A stretch of DNA of 64,000 nucleotides from Symsagittifera roscoffensis. Taxonomy: Eukaryota; Xenacoelomorpha; Acoela; Convolutidae. The stretch covers positions 72,509,345 through 72,573,344 of the forward strand of contig NC_087062.1 of NCBI RefSeq assembly GCF_963678635.1, read 5' to 3'. The position numbers were made by a program, and so were the translations under genes. The notes below the pieces were generated by a model. It searched no databases, had not been told where the DNA came from, and saw only the letters and a program-made list of their open reading frames with translations. Below are positions 23,161-34,954 of this stretch, in pieces (position 1 is the stretch's first letter; each line of letters starts with the position of its first letter).

Positions 23161-24728
23161 GTTTTACTGGAAGCTTAACTTAATACATGGTCCAGAAAAA
23201 CAGAATCAGAATTGCAAATTTCTGGCAGATTATTTGTATTGTTAATCCGGAATGCAATGGTTGCCGGAATCTAAAATGCTAACGGAGATATCAAAAACGA
23301 AAGTATTTTTTTTGCGATAAAATTAATTTTACACATGGTCCAAAAAACGTATACCTGAACCAAGGAATCCCTAGCTTAGAGTTTTAGTAATTCGCGTTGT
23401 TCAGTTTGAGAAAGCCAATTTTGCATAAAAATTTGCATTCCATAAGCACCCAAAAACTTTACCGATGATTTATAGCTTTTTGTAAATTTCTACCTTTTTT
23501 GTAAGGTTAAAAAAGAGTATTTAGCGGTAACAAAGTTCTGATTACTACATTTTGAGGCCAAACTGTGCACTGGATAGTATGTATAGATCACTGGAACTCA
23601 GAGACAAATCTCTAAACATGGTCCAAAATGTTAGTGAATTCCATTAACAAAATTTCCGTGGATTCCGCGCACAATTGCAACGTGAATTTTGTCGGAACAT
23701 TACTTTTGGTGCGCAATCCGCAACGATCGAATGTAGCTATTCTAAATATACTGTTCCGGATTCTCCAAAGTTTGTAGGTGATTCCACAATTTTTGTTGCC
23801 AGTTTCTGGAGCGATTAGCAAAATAGTGAGTGTTTTAGCTGTTTGTCCGTGGAATCCAAAATAGCAAAAAAGATCAAAACAATAGTAAGGTTACGGATTC
23901 CACGACAATTCTGTTTTGGATTGTTGCGGAATCCGCTTACAATTCATAAAAAACACAGCTTGGCCTTGTATTGTAACAAAATTAAATTTAAATTTAATCT
24001 GACTATCTTGAAATAAACTTCAATTATTATGCATAACAAAATTGTGTTTGCATGGGTTTGCTCGTTTTTCTGATGTATCCCTCGTCTCAAGGGAGACATA
24101 ATTCAGCAATATCTGCTATGATATTTTGCTAAAAATCTGCTAGAGACTAGCAGAAACTATAAAAGCATTGAAAATATCAAGAACAGCTACAAAAAACAAT
24201 ATTACTCTCAAGTAAAATGCAAATTCCGCAAAGATATGCCAAGAAGAAAGCAAGAATAACAATTTTTTGAGGACATCGTGCAATATTTTTTATTCTAGGT
24301 TTACTGGTGTGGTTTTTGTGCAAACTAGGCATTTGCATTTCCTTACATGTCAAAGTGGAGACCAAACTTTTGCTTATTCTTCCTTGCTGTAACATGAATA
24401 ATAGCACCTGGTAGAGTTTGCACCACGTACTTCATAGTGTGAAATTTTCGTATTGTTTTGCGCTACCAATCTTGCGGAACACTTGTGCTTGATCTATTTT
24501 TACAAGTTTTTTTTAGCCCATTTCTGTATGAACTCAATAGAAAAGGGTACGAACACAACAGGAAAGATGAATGAGGCCGTTGTATTGATTATTGGGCTTA
24601 TTCAATCCCATTTTTTATTGAAATTAAATTCTTTTTTTTTTATTTGAAAGGCTCCATCAGCTGCGTTTATAAGAATATCTCATTGCTAAAAAACGGAAAA
24701 AATTGGTATCAATGTTTGAAAAACTTGT
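23161..24728. other. AT-rich stretch with recurring GGATTCC and ACATGGTCC words
   Basis: ACATGGTCCA occurs near 23186, 23334 and 23618. GGATTCC or its complement recurs from 23650 to 23930. These look like remains of a diverged repeat. No supported gene. Confidence 0.35.
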
Positions 24729-25257
24729 TGTTCCGACTTTCGATACGAAAGTAACGGAATATTTTTGCTCGGGGTGGGTTTTTTTTCTTCAGACAAATTT
24801 CGACTTTTTAACTAGCCATTTTGACGGATTTTTTTTATATCATTCAAAAGGTATTGTTGCCTTGAGCTTTAATTTGAAAATATATTTCACCTGTGATCAA
24901 TTCTCGTAAAATTATGAGGGTTTAAAGATCGCCATTTTGACCAATTTGGGACAATTAACGCGCGATATAATTCCCGCTAGAAACGCGTAAGCAGAGATTT
25001 AATCCGTCTTATCAATCGTTCCAAATTAGTTGAACGAAGCTTATTTGCCATAATTGATTGGTTATAAGGAACGAAATCTATCTTTTTGTAATTTATATGG
25101 CGTGTGGGGGGATGATTTTAATAAAAAGTTTCAAATTTTAGAAAAAAAAATATTTCATTTTTTTAATTTCATTTAATTTTTTTATGGTATTACTGCTGCT
25201 TCAAAAACCTTAAAAAGCAGTCGGAACATTTCGGGCTTCGCCCTGATACGAGCAGTC
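24729..25257 (-). repeat. ~525-bp interspersed repeat, copy C
   Basis: A full-length minus-strand copy: TGTTCCGACTTTCGATACG at its tail (left side), the AACGCGCGATATAATTCCCGC core near 24960, the CGTGTGGGGGG block near 25100, and the structured head with GGGCTTCGCCC and ACGAGCAGTC at 25190-25257. It is the best copy for deriving a consensus. Confidence 0.85.
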
Positions 25258-26259
25258 TTGTTTTTATGTTGATTTTAGGTTCCTCTGTAACCTTTGATTC
25301 TCTAAGAACTAGATCGTTTTGCAAAAAAAAATCAGTTCATACATTATTATGAGGTCAAAGTATCACCGTTGAGGTAGTATGCAAACTTCGCAACGAAACT
25401 GGAAGATGCTTTCTTTTCCTATGATTTCTCTGTTGTTCTTAAATCCAGAGAAAAAGGGTTCAACAAGGTGCAGGTTCAAATATAGTTTAATGCTTTGATA
25501 TTGTTGCTATTGATCGTTTTTCTCGGTGCGGTAAATTCACACTACTTTGAAAAAACGAACTTTGTTTGGAATTTCAAAAAAATCAAAAGCATTCCTCCAG
25601 GCTTTCGGACAGACACACAAGAGTTTGTGCGTATAAAAAGGTACAATTAGGCCTGGTTTTGAGTGGACACCACAACAACAGAAAACGTGCTGATAAGCGT
25701 TTGGAATTTTAAAAGTATAAAAATTGCATTGATTGGGATTCACATCCCGATTTTTGCAATTGATGTCCAGTGATTTAGTTTTTTGTGATGATATACAGAC
25801 AACCCATCAGTTTTTGTTCAATTTTTACCTTTTTCCTTTTTATTACTCTTTTTTTCAAATACCTAAACCCAAAAGGATGGCTAGCCAACTCCACTAAATT
25901 TTCCTCTGATTGTTCCTTGTGTGCTTTAGCTTTTTTAAATTTCTTTTTTTTGTATTCTACAAAAAATCAGGTACTACAAAAAATTCTAGAAACAGGTCGA
26001 TTAAAGGTTGTTTTTTTTGGCGCCAATTTAGGAATCAAATACTTAAAAATGAAAAACCTCATTGAAAATTTTTTTGAAACATTTTTGAATTTTTTAACCA
26101 TTTTTTCCCTTTTTTTCCAACCATTTTTCTACTGTGCTCTAATTGGCCTATTATACTATGACTTTCAAACAATTCTTACTGTGCGTTCTTTCATCAAACC
26201 ACGCAGAAAAAAAACAGCCCCAATTTGAAAAAAATAATGTAATTAGTAACTTTGTAAGA
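25258..26259. other. AT-rich flank of the LTR element
   Basis: The plus strand has a 147-codon frame starting at ATG 25785 and ending at 26228. It encodes Phe/Leu-rich hydrophobic segments with a basic end (KPRRKKT). The hydrophobicity follows from T-richness, and there is no motif, so I do not call it a gene. Confidence 0.3.
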
Positions 26260-26263
26260 CTAT

Positions 26264-26673
26264 TGAGTTAGGTCCTTTGTGGTTAACTCATAGAGTAATT
26301 TCGGATAGGGTACACCGTCTGCTCGTCACGCTATCTTATTTTCGGCCGGATAGATTCGTGCAACTTCTTAGTCTAATACCGATCCTAATCTTACTCTTAT
26401 ACTTTCTAGTCTCAGGGTGTTTAACTAGTCTCTGCTAGGCTCAATAGATCTAGGGTATACTGGTTTGTTGCGGCTGTTGAAGTTCTCTTGGAGAGACAAC
26501 TATTTTCTAAGTTAAATTCAAATCTCTCTGGTGCTGAAATTACAAGTAATTTCAGCACTTACAAATAAGTGGGTTGTTAGTTAGATGGATCATGATTGGT
26601 TAATATTAAATACTTTACAGTGGTAAAATATCTAATTTATCCAATCATAAAATATAGTTTAGATCAGGTTCCA
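26264..26673 (-). repeat. 3' LTR (left)
   Basis: 410 bp, TGAGTTAGG...GGTTCCA on the plus strand. It differs from the right LTR by about eight substitutions and a 4-bp indel (GCAA near 26370). It contains a perfect 13-bp stem around AA at 26531-26558 (GTGCTGAAATTAC and its complement) and a longer imperfect inverted repeat between two CCAAT-type words (about 26589-26650). The short purine run GGATGGG on the minus strand (26674-26680) abuts it, where a polypurine tract belongs. Confidence 0.95.
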
Positions 26674-28279
26674 CCCATCCGGGTTTTACAGAGTTTTTTA
26701 GAATTATCTTTCTGCAATTCAAAGGATGGATAATGAACGTTGGTATTTGGCGAACATCGTATTCTTGTCCGGTTCCTCTTGTTAGAGAAGTTCCAGGACG
26801 CTGGAGTTAGGGACATCAATCGTTGTATCGTCTTGTGACAACGACTGTGTTTCCCAATGAAATCAATCTGATTTCAAAATGGTTTGCTATGACGGGTTTT
26901 TCTGTTTTATGTAGAGAACTTGTTTTGTGTTCAACCTCGTCTGGGAATGGCGTGGAGGTTGTGTGTGGAAGGGATGCCTTGTAACTCGGATCTGTACGTA
27001 TACTTGAACATCGAGGTGATCATTGGTCTAGTTCAATGAAGTCCTTTTCTGCGAAGTCAAGTCGTACTCTAAATCTTTTGAGTTGTGAGTGTGGACGGCA
27101 TATCGGTTGTGGTTAGCCATTCTTGTTCGAGTGTAATGGGATCATTTTGTTTTTGGATGTTCGTCTTTGTTGTTGTGTGTTGATCTATATACTGCAAGGT
27201 ATGATTTACATTTTATAAAATTTTTATTAGTTTGGTTTTTTAATCATGAAATTAGTTAGTTGTTTTCACAAAAGCATTTTGTTTTAGTTCGGTTATTTTG
27301 AAGAGTCACTCACCCTTGAGTACCTCTTATTAAAAATAGAAGTGTGGTCACAAAGCGTGGATGTAGCGCGGTGGGTTAGGCCGGCTATAGAGCATGCTCA
27401 GGACGTCCTCTCTGGTGGGTTAGGCCAGGAGTGGGAGTATGGTTTCGTGCGGTTTCTTTGAGAGGTCCTGTTATGTGATAACGTTTTATGTTGGGTGTAT
27501 GTTTGTCTTTCTTATGTTTCTTTGGTTATGTCCTTTTTTCAAAAATCAAATTGTTTTTGTTATGGGTTTGTCTTTCAACTTTTTTGTGTTTTTATATTTC
27601 TTTCTTAGACTTTATAATAGTCTTCAAAAGAATAAATTATCCAGTTTTAAACAAGGTTAATCCGGTTTGGGTACCGTTGGTTTTCTTTTCTTAGTCATGC
27701 TGTTATTTTATGATTTGTGGTGTTTAGTAAGCTGCGTTGGTTAGTTTGGTTTAGAATATAATTCCTTTCCAACCGGGTTAAAGGAAAGTTTGAAACTTGT
27801 TATCGTGTGTTAGAGTTGTTGAGTGTGAAAACTTGAAACTTAAAATCATTATTTAAACAATTCTTCGTGGGTGAGCTGTGCGAGTTTGGATCGAATTCCT
27901 GTGCGAGTGAATGAAAATATCAAAAGGTTAGTACTGCATTTTCATTTTATTAATTTATTACATAGAATTTCAATATTACTGCTAGTTTTTGGGGGAAATT
28001 TAAAGTTATAAGTTTTCATCATAATTAAATTTACTGCTTTATGGGGAAATAATTTATAAATTAATTTACTACATTTGGTATAAATTTTATCAGATTATCT
28101 TGTGTAAAATATTAATGAAGTTTAGAAGAATTTTATCAAGTTTATTTTTTTTTTATTTTCTGTTTTTTGCAGATGATCGTGGTATGAAGACTAAAAATGT
28201 AAAAGAAACATGAGTAAAGAATGGTTAGTACTAATTTTAAATTTATTAGTTAAGAATATTTTTAAATTATACTTACCTG
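26674..28279 (-). other. 3' untranslated part of the element
   Basis: No open minus-strand frame of note. GTGGGTTAGGCC occurs twice (27369-27382 and 27414-27427), about 45 bp apart. This is 1.6 kb between the last accessory ORF and the 3' LTR. It may hold regulatory or packaging signals, but none is recognisable. Confidence 0.5.
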
Positions 28280-29190
28280 TTAATCGTCTGGGAAAAAGCC
28301 GTGGGGAAAGATGTCGTGTATTATGTCCGAATTTGTTAGTAATTTTGGTAGTATGCGAATGATGTTTTTAGTTTGGAGCAGTGGCCAAAGCAATTGAAGT
28401 GCTTTAATGGTTTTTAGTTCTTCGGTGCCTACTGCAAACTCATAAGGTGTGTTTTGAATGAGGTTATATATTTTGTGATTATATTTAGTCTTGTGAATAA
28501 ATTCTAATATTGGGATTTCTATAGGTTGGATAAATTCATGTGGGATAAGGAAGGGTCTGGATTCTTCGGCATTAAAGGTCTTCGTGATGGGACAAAATAT
28601 ATACATTTGTGTTACTGGGTCATAATTGCGGAGGATGCCGTGGAGGTTAGTATCTTTGATGCAATTGGTGAAATTAAGAAAAAATGGTGAAGTGTACTTC
28701 GAGTTAAGAAACTGAAAACGATGGTGTGGTTGTCTTGATCGAGTATGTAAATCAAAATGATTTTGTATGAAGCGATAGTATATATATATATATGAGTCTG
28801 TTTAGTGCGTAACATAATGTCGTGTGAACAGTGCAAATCGCGTTCATGTGGTGCAAAGAAGTGAAAGGTTAGTGAAAATAACTGAAATTTTTCTTTAAAA
28901 CTTTCGTAAGCTTGAATATCAGTTAGTGCTTCAGAAATGATGTGATCATATTTTCTATCAAAAATATTAAGTGTGAATACATATGACGTTTTGATGAAGA
29001 ATTTTTCTGTTAGTTGTGGATTAGCGAAGCGGTCGTCATCTAGAAATTGGTCTTGATTAGTTCGGATGATATTATCGTCGTAATATTCTATTGTAAATTC
29101 GTTAGCGCGGGGTGCAGTGAATGTTTTTAGTGATTTTTTATATCCTTATAAGTAAATTGTCTAGGTGTTAGTGTTGCGGTGAGTCTATAT
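28280..29190 (-). pseudogene. accessory ORF downstream of env (unidentified, frameshifted)
   Basis: The frame opens near 29150 with SLKTFTAPRANEF and runs to about 28790. It then shifts and continues in another frame (NLHGILRNYDPVTQ, PFLIPHEFIQPIEIP) to a stop at 28280. Together these are about 280-300 codons with normal amino-acid composition rather than random AT sequence. I recognise no domain. It is the last coding region before the 3' LTR and therefore an extra gene beyond gag, pol and env. An AT microsatellite (TATATA near 28780) sits at the frame change. Confidence 0.5.
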
Positions 29191-29198
29191 AGCATATC

Positions 29199-30092
29199 TT
29201 AATTCTTTTCTATATCATTATGAGTACTAGATAGTGGCAGGCAAAGGGGATTAGTAAAATGGTAATATGCTGTCCAATAAAGTGTTGGCATTAAAACATG
29301 TTCATCTACAAAACTACGTGTGTCGTTAGTGTCGTTAGGTGTGTTTAAAGCATATTGTGGGAATGAGGGTAAGGTGATTGCTAGAAAATCTTTCGTGTTG
29401 GTGTGGTGTGGATGATTAATATCTTCGCAGGCTGTTCCTGGTTTGGTCGGGAATGGATGGTTCGGGAAATTTCTTTTAAAAGTGCGACAAGCTCGGTGAG
29501 TGCTATTTGATGATTCGGTGGATGTGGATGATTGTGCTAATGATGCAGTGTAGGCTGAGGAGGGTGTAGGAGTAGGTGGGTTTGAGGATTCTATTGTGGA
29601 TGAAATTTGATTTATAGTGAGGATATTAGGGTGTATTAGCTGTTGTTGTAGGGTGATAAAATTATCGAGTTCCTGGGAGATTTGGGGGGTATCTGGAGAA
29701 TTATTAGATGATCGGTCGGAATGAAATTGAGAATAGGTTGGGGTTACTTGTGAAGCATAAGAAGGAGTAGAAACGGATGGGAGTGGGTTATTTGGTGGGA
29801 TCGGTTGAAAAGGGGGTTTTGAAAAAACTGAGGAGTTGGTTTGAAAATTATTGGATGGAGATGGTTCGGAGTCTGCAAATTCGTCAGGGGTTTCTATATT
29901 AGGGTTATTAAGTTGTGAAATGGAGTATAAAACTGAAATATCTGAATTAGTATCCGAATTCATGCTTGATGATATATTATTAGTTGGAAAATCGGGTGGC
30001 GGGAAAGCAAAAAGTGGGATTATTGGGATTGGAGTGTGGAGGTTGGTTGGATGGGAATTTGAGCGGTGTAGGGATCCAAGTTTTCGGCTCAT
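29199..30092 (-). CDS. Ser/Pro/Thr-rich accessory ORF
   Basis: An uninterrupted 297-codon frame with ATG at 30092. Most of it is low-complexity Ser/Pro/Asn/Thr with almost no hydrophobic segments until the last ~90 residues (ACRTFKRNFPNHPF, FLAITLPSFPQ, LYWTAYYHF). Its start overlaps the stop of the envelope tail frame (ATGA), as in compact viral genomes. It may be a separate protein or, before decay, an extension of the envelope tail. Function unknown. Confidence 0.5.
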   Translation of the reverse strand: MSRKLGSLHRSNSHPTNLHTPIPIIPLFAFPPPDFPTNNISSSMNSDTNSDISVLYSISQLNNPNIETPDEFADSEPSPSNNFQTNSSVFSKPPFQPIPPNNPLPSVSTPSYASQVTPTYSQFHSDRSSNNSPDTPQISQELDNFITLQQQLIHPNILTINQISSTIESSNPPTPTPSSAYTASLAQSSTSTESSNSTHRACRTFKRNFPNHPFPTKPGTACEDINHPHHTNTKDFLAITLPSFPQYALNTPNDTNDTRSFVDEHVLMPTLYWTAYYHFTNPLCLPLSSTHNDIEKN

Positions 30093-32657
30093 CGTGGGCT
30101 AAAAAAATGATTATTTTGAGACTGAAAAGCGGTGGTATGGGGTTGTTCTATAATTTGTTCAGATGTATTATCATCTTGTGAATGATGTGTCATTATATGT
30201 TTTATGGGACTTTGCGATATGTTTTGTCTAAAAATTGGGTTATGTGTTATTGCTAGGTTTCGGAAATTACGTGGGACTAAGGATAATGGATGGTTATGTG
30301 GTAGGGGTGGCAACTGTGGTGCGGTAGGTGTTACTTCTATGTTATTATGTTCTTCGTCGTATGTGTTCTGTCTTGTCGCTATTTTTGTATTATATTCTTT
30401 TATTTGTGCGTCTAGAATAATTTTTTTAAATGATGATGAAAAAACTCCAAAAAATCCTGCAAAAAGTATGCGTGCTACACTTGCTTGTCTATTTACTTGT
30501 GTGTGTATAGCGCATGTGTTATAGATTCCTCTTAAAAGTGAAAAAATAAATCCTATAAAGTTAAACATTGCGTATAGGATAGTTAATTTTTCTAAGATGT
30601 AATAGGGCCATCCTAGAAAATCGAGAATTCATTTTTTAGTGTAACAAAGCTAAAAATATTTATAGGTGAAATATCTTGTGGTCTGTATTTTTCACCGTTT
30701 AGATATATATAGTCTTTAATGTCTTTAAAATATCCGCTATAATCTTGTGTATAAATATCTGCAAATCCTGCGGTTTCGGCAAGTTTGCGTAAATTTTGGT
30801 CAATTGATTGTCTTTGTATAGTATCCATTTGTGTTAATAATTCTTGGAATTGTTGTGTTCTAATGTGGTGTTGGATATCTGATTTTGAATACATTCCAAT
30901 TGATTGTAAATCAATATTTGGATTACGAGCAATAGCTCTGATGCTTTCGGGTGAAATTTTTTTGAGTGATTGCATTAACGTGGGGTATGGAGGAAGAAGA
31001 TAATATTTATCTTCATCAGGGTTCAATTGTACTACATTGTGGCTATTTTCTGATCCACGTGGGACTGCGGTATCCCAAAAATATGTTCGTCTTGAAAGTG
31101 TGTCAACAAAATGTACCTTATTTTTATAAAAAATAGGGATTCTTTTATAGCATCGTTTATCTTCAAAAACATATAGTGGTGATACTTTTTTGGTACAAGT
31201 ATAAAACCATAAAATATTTCCTTCGTAGTCTAGAAAATTTGATCTATTTCCTGATAATAAATATCCTGCGTAGGGTATTTTTAATACTGCTAAAGCGAGT
31301 GATTGTAAGATTTGTGTTCTTTCTAATTCTATAGTTGATGAAGTGTTTCTAAATCAAAAAGTGACTTTTTTTGGAACATTCCACTAATTGTGTACTCTAA
31401 TTTCATATTCAAATGAATATCATAATGTATATTACCAAAGTAGGTGCTATTCATTAGTGATAATTCTTGTAAACGTGTGCTTTTACTATCGTATGGTTTT
31501 AGCTTTCCACCAGGGTGACCTGTGCTTTTATAAAAGTTCACTGGGACGTATGATGTGCCTTCGTTAATAGGGTGACTTGTTGCGTAAGGGTCAAATTTTA
31601 TTTTTCCAGTGGTCATGTCGAAACCTTTTTCGTATTTGCATGCGATTTCTGTTTCTTGGTAAATTTGGAAACGTGTTAATTTATTTTCTATATTATGGAG
31701 ATTTCGAAAATCAGTACTTTGTTTTCGTGATGGATGGACTTGTTCATATGGAATTGATTGTATAAAAAAATTTTCGTGAAACTTTATCATTTGAGCCTGT
31801 ATTTTTGCTACTTGAAATGTTGTGCATGTATCTTCGGGAAACCAAACAATTGTTGCTTGTGTCCGTGTTGTAGGATCACAATAACCTTGATCGTTTTTAC
31901 AAGGTAATCTAATTCCTTGATAGATCATTGTGTTGTCGGATAAATCTCGTGTGAGTTGTATTTTTTCGAAATGTATTTTCCAATCGAAAAACATTATTTC
32001 TTGATATCCTTTATTTTTTGTGTCTGCTTTGCAGTTTGATGGATTATTTATACCAATGTGTGGTATCCAGTGCTTATCGTGTATGTCATAAGTTAATCTT
32101 CCGTGTGCGCCGTTGTATGGGTATTTTTCATCTAGTTTTATATGTCTTTGATATCTTTCAAGTTCTGCTTGATGTACAGAATCGGCAAAGACTTGAAAAT
32201 ATACTAGTTTTCTGTCGGTGTTTTTATTTCTTGTGATATTTAATCTGAGTAGCTCGTTTTTACAATCATCGGGATTTAGATGCAGAAGTCGTTCTATATT
32301 ACTTTGGTAGAATGATTCGTGGTCAAGTCGGTTTTTATTTCCGTTTGAAACTTGTGAACAGTGTACTTTCTTTTCGGAAAATGTTGCTGTAAATTTATAT
32401 CCTGCGACTGTTGTTGCTGGGGCTTTTGAATACAGTGTCGCTATTACATTTGTAGTTTCTATAGCTTTTGGTTCCGTTTCGCATTGTGATACTTGATTTA
32501 TTGCATATTTTTGTAGTGTTTTTTGTTCATTTTCTTCACAATCGTAGTGTGTTACTAATAAGTCCTGGGGTCCTGTGCGGGGAGAAGGATTCGTGTTCTG
32601 ATCGGAAAATGTTAGAAAAAAGATTTGTTGAAGTATCAATATTTTTAGAATATACAT
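30089..32657 (-). pseudogene. env: envelope glycoprotein, chuvirus-like type, with frameshifts
   Basis: The first frame (32657-31329) starts with a hydrophobic signal peptide (ILILQQIFFLTF). It continues through an ectodomain rich in paired Cys with VTHYDC near residue 36 and a VAGYKFTATFSEKKVHC segment. A shift near 31345 leads into a second frame with DKRCYKRIPIFY, FVDTLSRRTYFWD and YYLLPPYP, ending at 30613. A further shift leads into a membrane segment (FNFIGFIFSLLRGIYN, about 30560) and a ~120-residue tail to 30089. The order of Cys-rich ectodomain, CY-x-x-IP, VD-x-L-(S/T)-R and membrane anchor is what I associate with chuvirus-type glycoproteins and their captured homologues. That assignment is from memory, not from a search. 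In intact elements such an Env mediates cell entry; this copy is broken. Confidence 0.65.
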
Positions 32658-33945
32658 GTGTATGATAATCCTGAGTATGGGTTATAAAATGTGATGTAAC
32701 CAATTGTCTTTTTGGTATATCTGTCGTATTTATATATTACTTCAGTTGTTATAAATGGTGGTGGTAGCGATTGAGCTGTTATATTGGATGGGTTTAATGG
32801 GTAAGGATGTTGAGCATTGTTGTTAAGTTTAACCGTGATTTCAAATTTTAATTGTAGACTATTTTGTTGGAGTATTTGGATGTTATGGTCACGAATGTCT
32901 TCGTGGATGTCTTGTCTATATTGTAGTCTATGGAGTGCCCAATTGTGGAGTCGGTTACTTTCTGGATGTTGTCCAAATAATGGTGGGGGTGCTGTGAACG
33001 AGTTCCAATCTAATCTTAAAGGGATATTTGTTGATGATTGTTCTCAATATCTAGCGTCGAGGTTATTTGGAAAATTTGGGGGGAAAGGCGTCGGTGAAAT
33101 CTGGCTTATTGACGGTGTTGACGGTAGTGATAATGTTTCTGGTAGTGATGATGATGTTGTTGTATCCGTAGAAATATCTATTGGGTCATTTATTAAATTT
33201 GGTTCACCTTGTGTGAATGAGTGTGTTGTCCAATATGGTAGTCGTGATGTTTGGTTGGAGGGGTTAAAGGGATTGTCACGTATTTGTTCAGATGTTGGTG
33301 TTGAACCTAAGTAACCTGAGGGTATACTTGAGGTGCTACGTTGTGAAAGAAGTGTAGGGGTTTCCGGTAGTATGCTAATTGGGTTTTCTGGAGTACTTGG
33401 TGATGGGGATTGGGGTATATCAAAATGAACTTGGGGGGTTTGAAAATTTCTATTTCGTCGTGGATGTATAATTTGTCTATTTATTTCAACTGTATTTTGG
33501 TTTTGACTAATATTTCTTATTCTACTTAATTCTTGTGGTAATGTTGGGTTCAAGTTATATGTTGGTTCACTTAGGGGTGCCTGGTTCTAATGGTTCAGAT
33601 AAGCGAGCGTGTCGTTCTTCAAAAAGGTATGGGTTATCTTGGAAAGAAATTCGTGTGGATGTTTGGGGGTTTTGGGTAGTTGTAGGTATTGTCGGGTTTT
33701 CTTGGGATGATGTCGGTGAAGACTGACTGTGTGATTGTTGGTAAGCAATTTTTGAAGGTTGTCTGATTGATTTTTCTTAGTGGATTTTTCTCAAGGAAAA
33801 GAATTAAAAGGATTGTTGCTAAGGCGAATGTTATGATTGCCTTTTTTATACTTTTGCATATTGTCAATATTAGGGATGATAAAAATGTTATAAAAATTAC
33901 AAATAGAAAAAAAATATCTGTTCTACTAAAAATGGTTCGTATCAT
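32645..33945 (-). pseudogene. membrane-anchored Ser/Pro-rich ORF between pol and env
   Basis: The N-terminus (33945-33634) has two hydrophobic segments (FFLFVIFITFLSSLILTI and ITFALATILLILFL) separated by a basic loop. After frame changes near 33640 and 33570 comes a Ser/Pro/Thr-rich part (33553-33044). An in-frame TGA follows, then a last part with LDWNSFTAPPPLFG, HNWALHRLQYRQDIHEDIRD and a beta-rich end. The stop overlaps the Env start by 14 bp. I do not recognise the family; the position suggests a second surface or matrix-like protein. Confidence 0.5.
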
Positions 33946-34878
33946 TTAAATAAACTTTGGGTTATAGTACCTGTGAATATGGTCAATGATTTGGGAAAGT
34001 TGGAGATATATTTCAAATAGGGAGTAGAAAATTTAAAAAACATTGCAAAAAATGATTAAAATTATTATAAAAATTTCAAAAGCATCAAAGAGAAATATGA
34101 ATAAAAGTTTAAGTATTGTTAAAAAGTTTATGAAAACTTTGAAAATTGTATTGACTGATCGAGAGAAGAGCATTTAAGAAATGGCTTCTTGGTCGAATAT
34201 TTTTTGTTGTTTGGGGCGATTTTCAAGTGTGGTCGAAATATTTATTGATTTTTTGACAAGTGGGTTGAGTTTTGTGAAAAATTGTTGGGGGCGAATTTTA
34301 TGGTGTTCGAGAGGTCTTCTTTGCTTTATTTTTATTTGTCAGGTGATCTGGGGTTTTTTTGAGCTTTTTGTGCTTTAGGCTAAATTATTATGGTCGTATT
34401 TTTACTTTAGGCTAATTTATCATTTATGGTTGGGGGGTTTTTGAGGTCTAAGTTGGGAAAATATTGTTGATCTTTGCGTTATTAGATAAGGGAGGGTTAT
34501 GATACTATGGTGGTATTTATTTTAGTTGTCAAGTTTGAGTGGTTTGCTCATTTTTGACCTGGAGGTTGTAAAGTTATAGTTATAGATATGCCTGGAATTT
34601 AATATCTTTCGTCTAATTGGTTTGTGTTATAGTTATAGAAGGTGACGGATTGAATGAATCCTATTGGCTAATTTTGAACTAGAATTGTTGCGTGTTTGTC
34701 AGCATGTTATTTTGAAAAATGAAAGTTCAAAATGATTCAGAGGTGCAAAGATTATTAATTTTAAAAATAAAGCTGTTTTTGAAATTCAACTTTCTTGAAT
34801 ATTTTAGATTGTGGGATGAATGTTTTGTAGTTTTTACGTGGTTGATTTCTAAGTCGCGATAACTCTCTATGTTCTGAT
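33946..34878 (-). other. non-coding stretch between the pol array and the membrane ORF
   Basis: No supported frame. Its right edge (34878/34879) is the left boundary of the triplicated unit, where ATGTTCTGAT joins the TTCTCGACTTG that also marks both internal junctions. Confidence 0.5.
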
Positions 34879-34954
34879 TTCTCGACTTGTTCTTGTGGTA
34901 TGATTTTTTCTATCATTTTTCTATTTTTCCTTTCCTTTTGAGGTATTTTTTGAT

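Noticed and set aside
25785-26228. 147-codon hydrophobic plus-strand frame next to the LTR
   Set aside because: T-rich DNA yields Phe/Leu-rich frames by chance. No motif, no conserved neighbour and no promoter or splice evidence.
30204-33314. plus-strand frames opposite the env and accessory region (for example 30204-30524 and 32817-33314)
   Set aside because: Shadows of the minus-strand genes: rich in Val/Cys/Trp/Gly, as expected for the complement of Asn/Thr/Pro-rich coding sequence.
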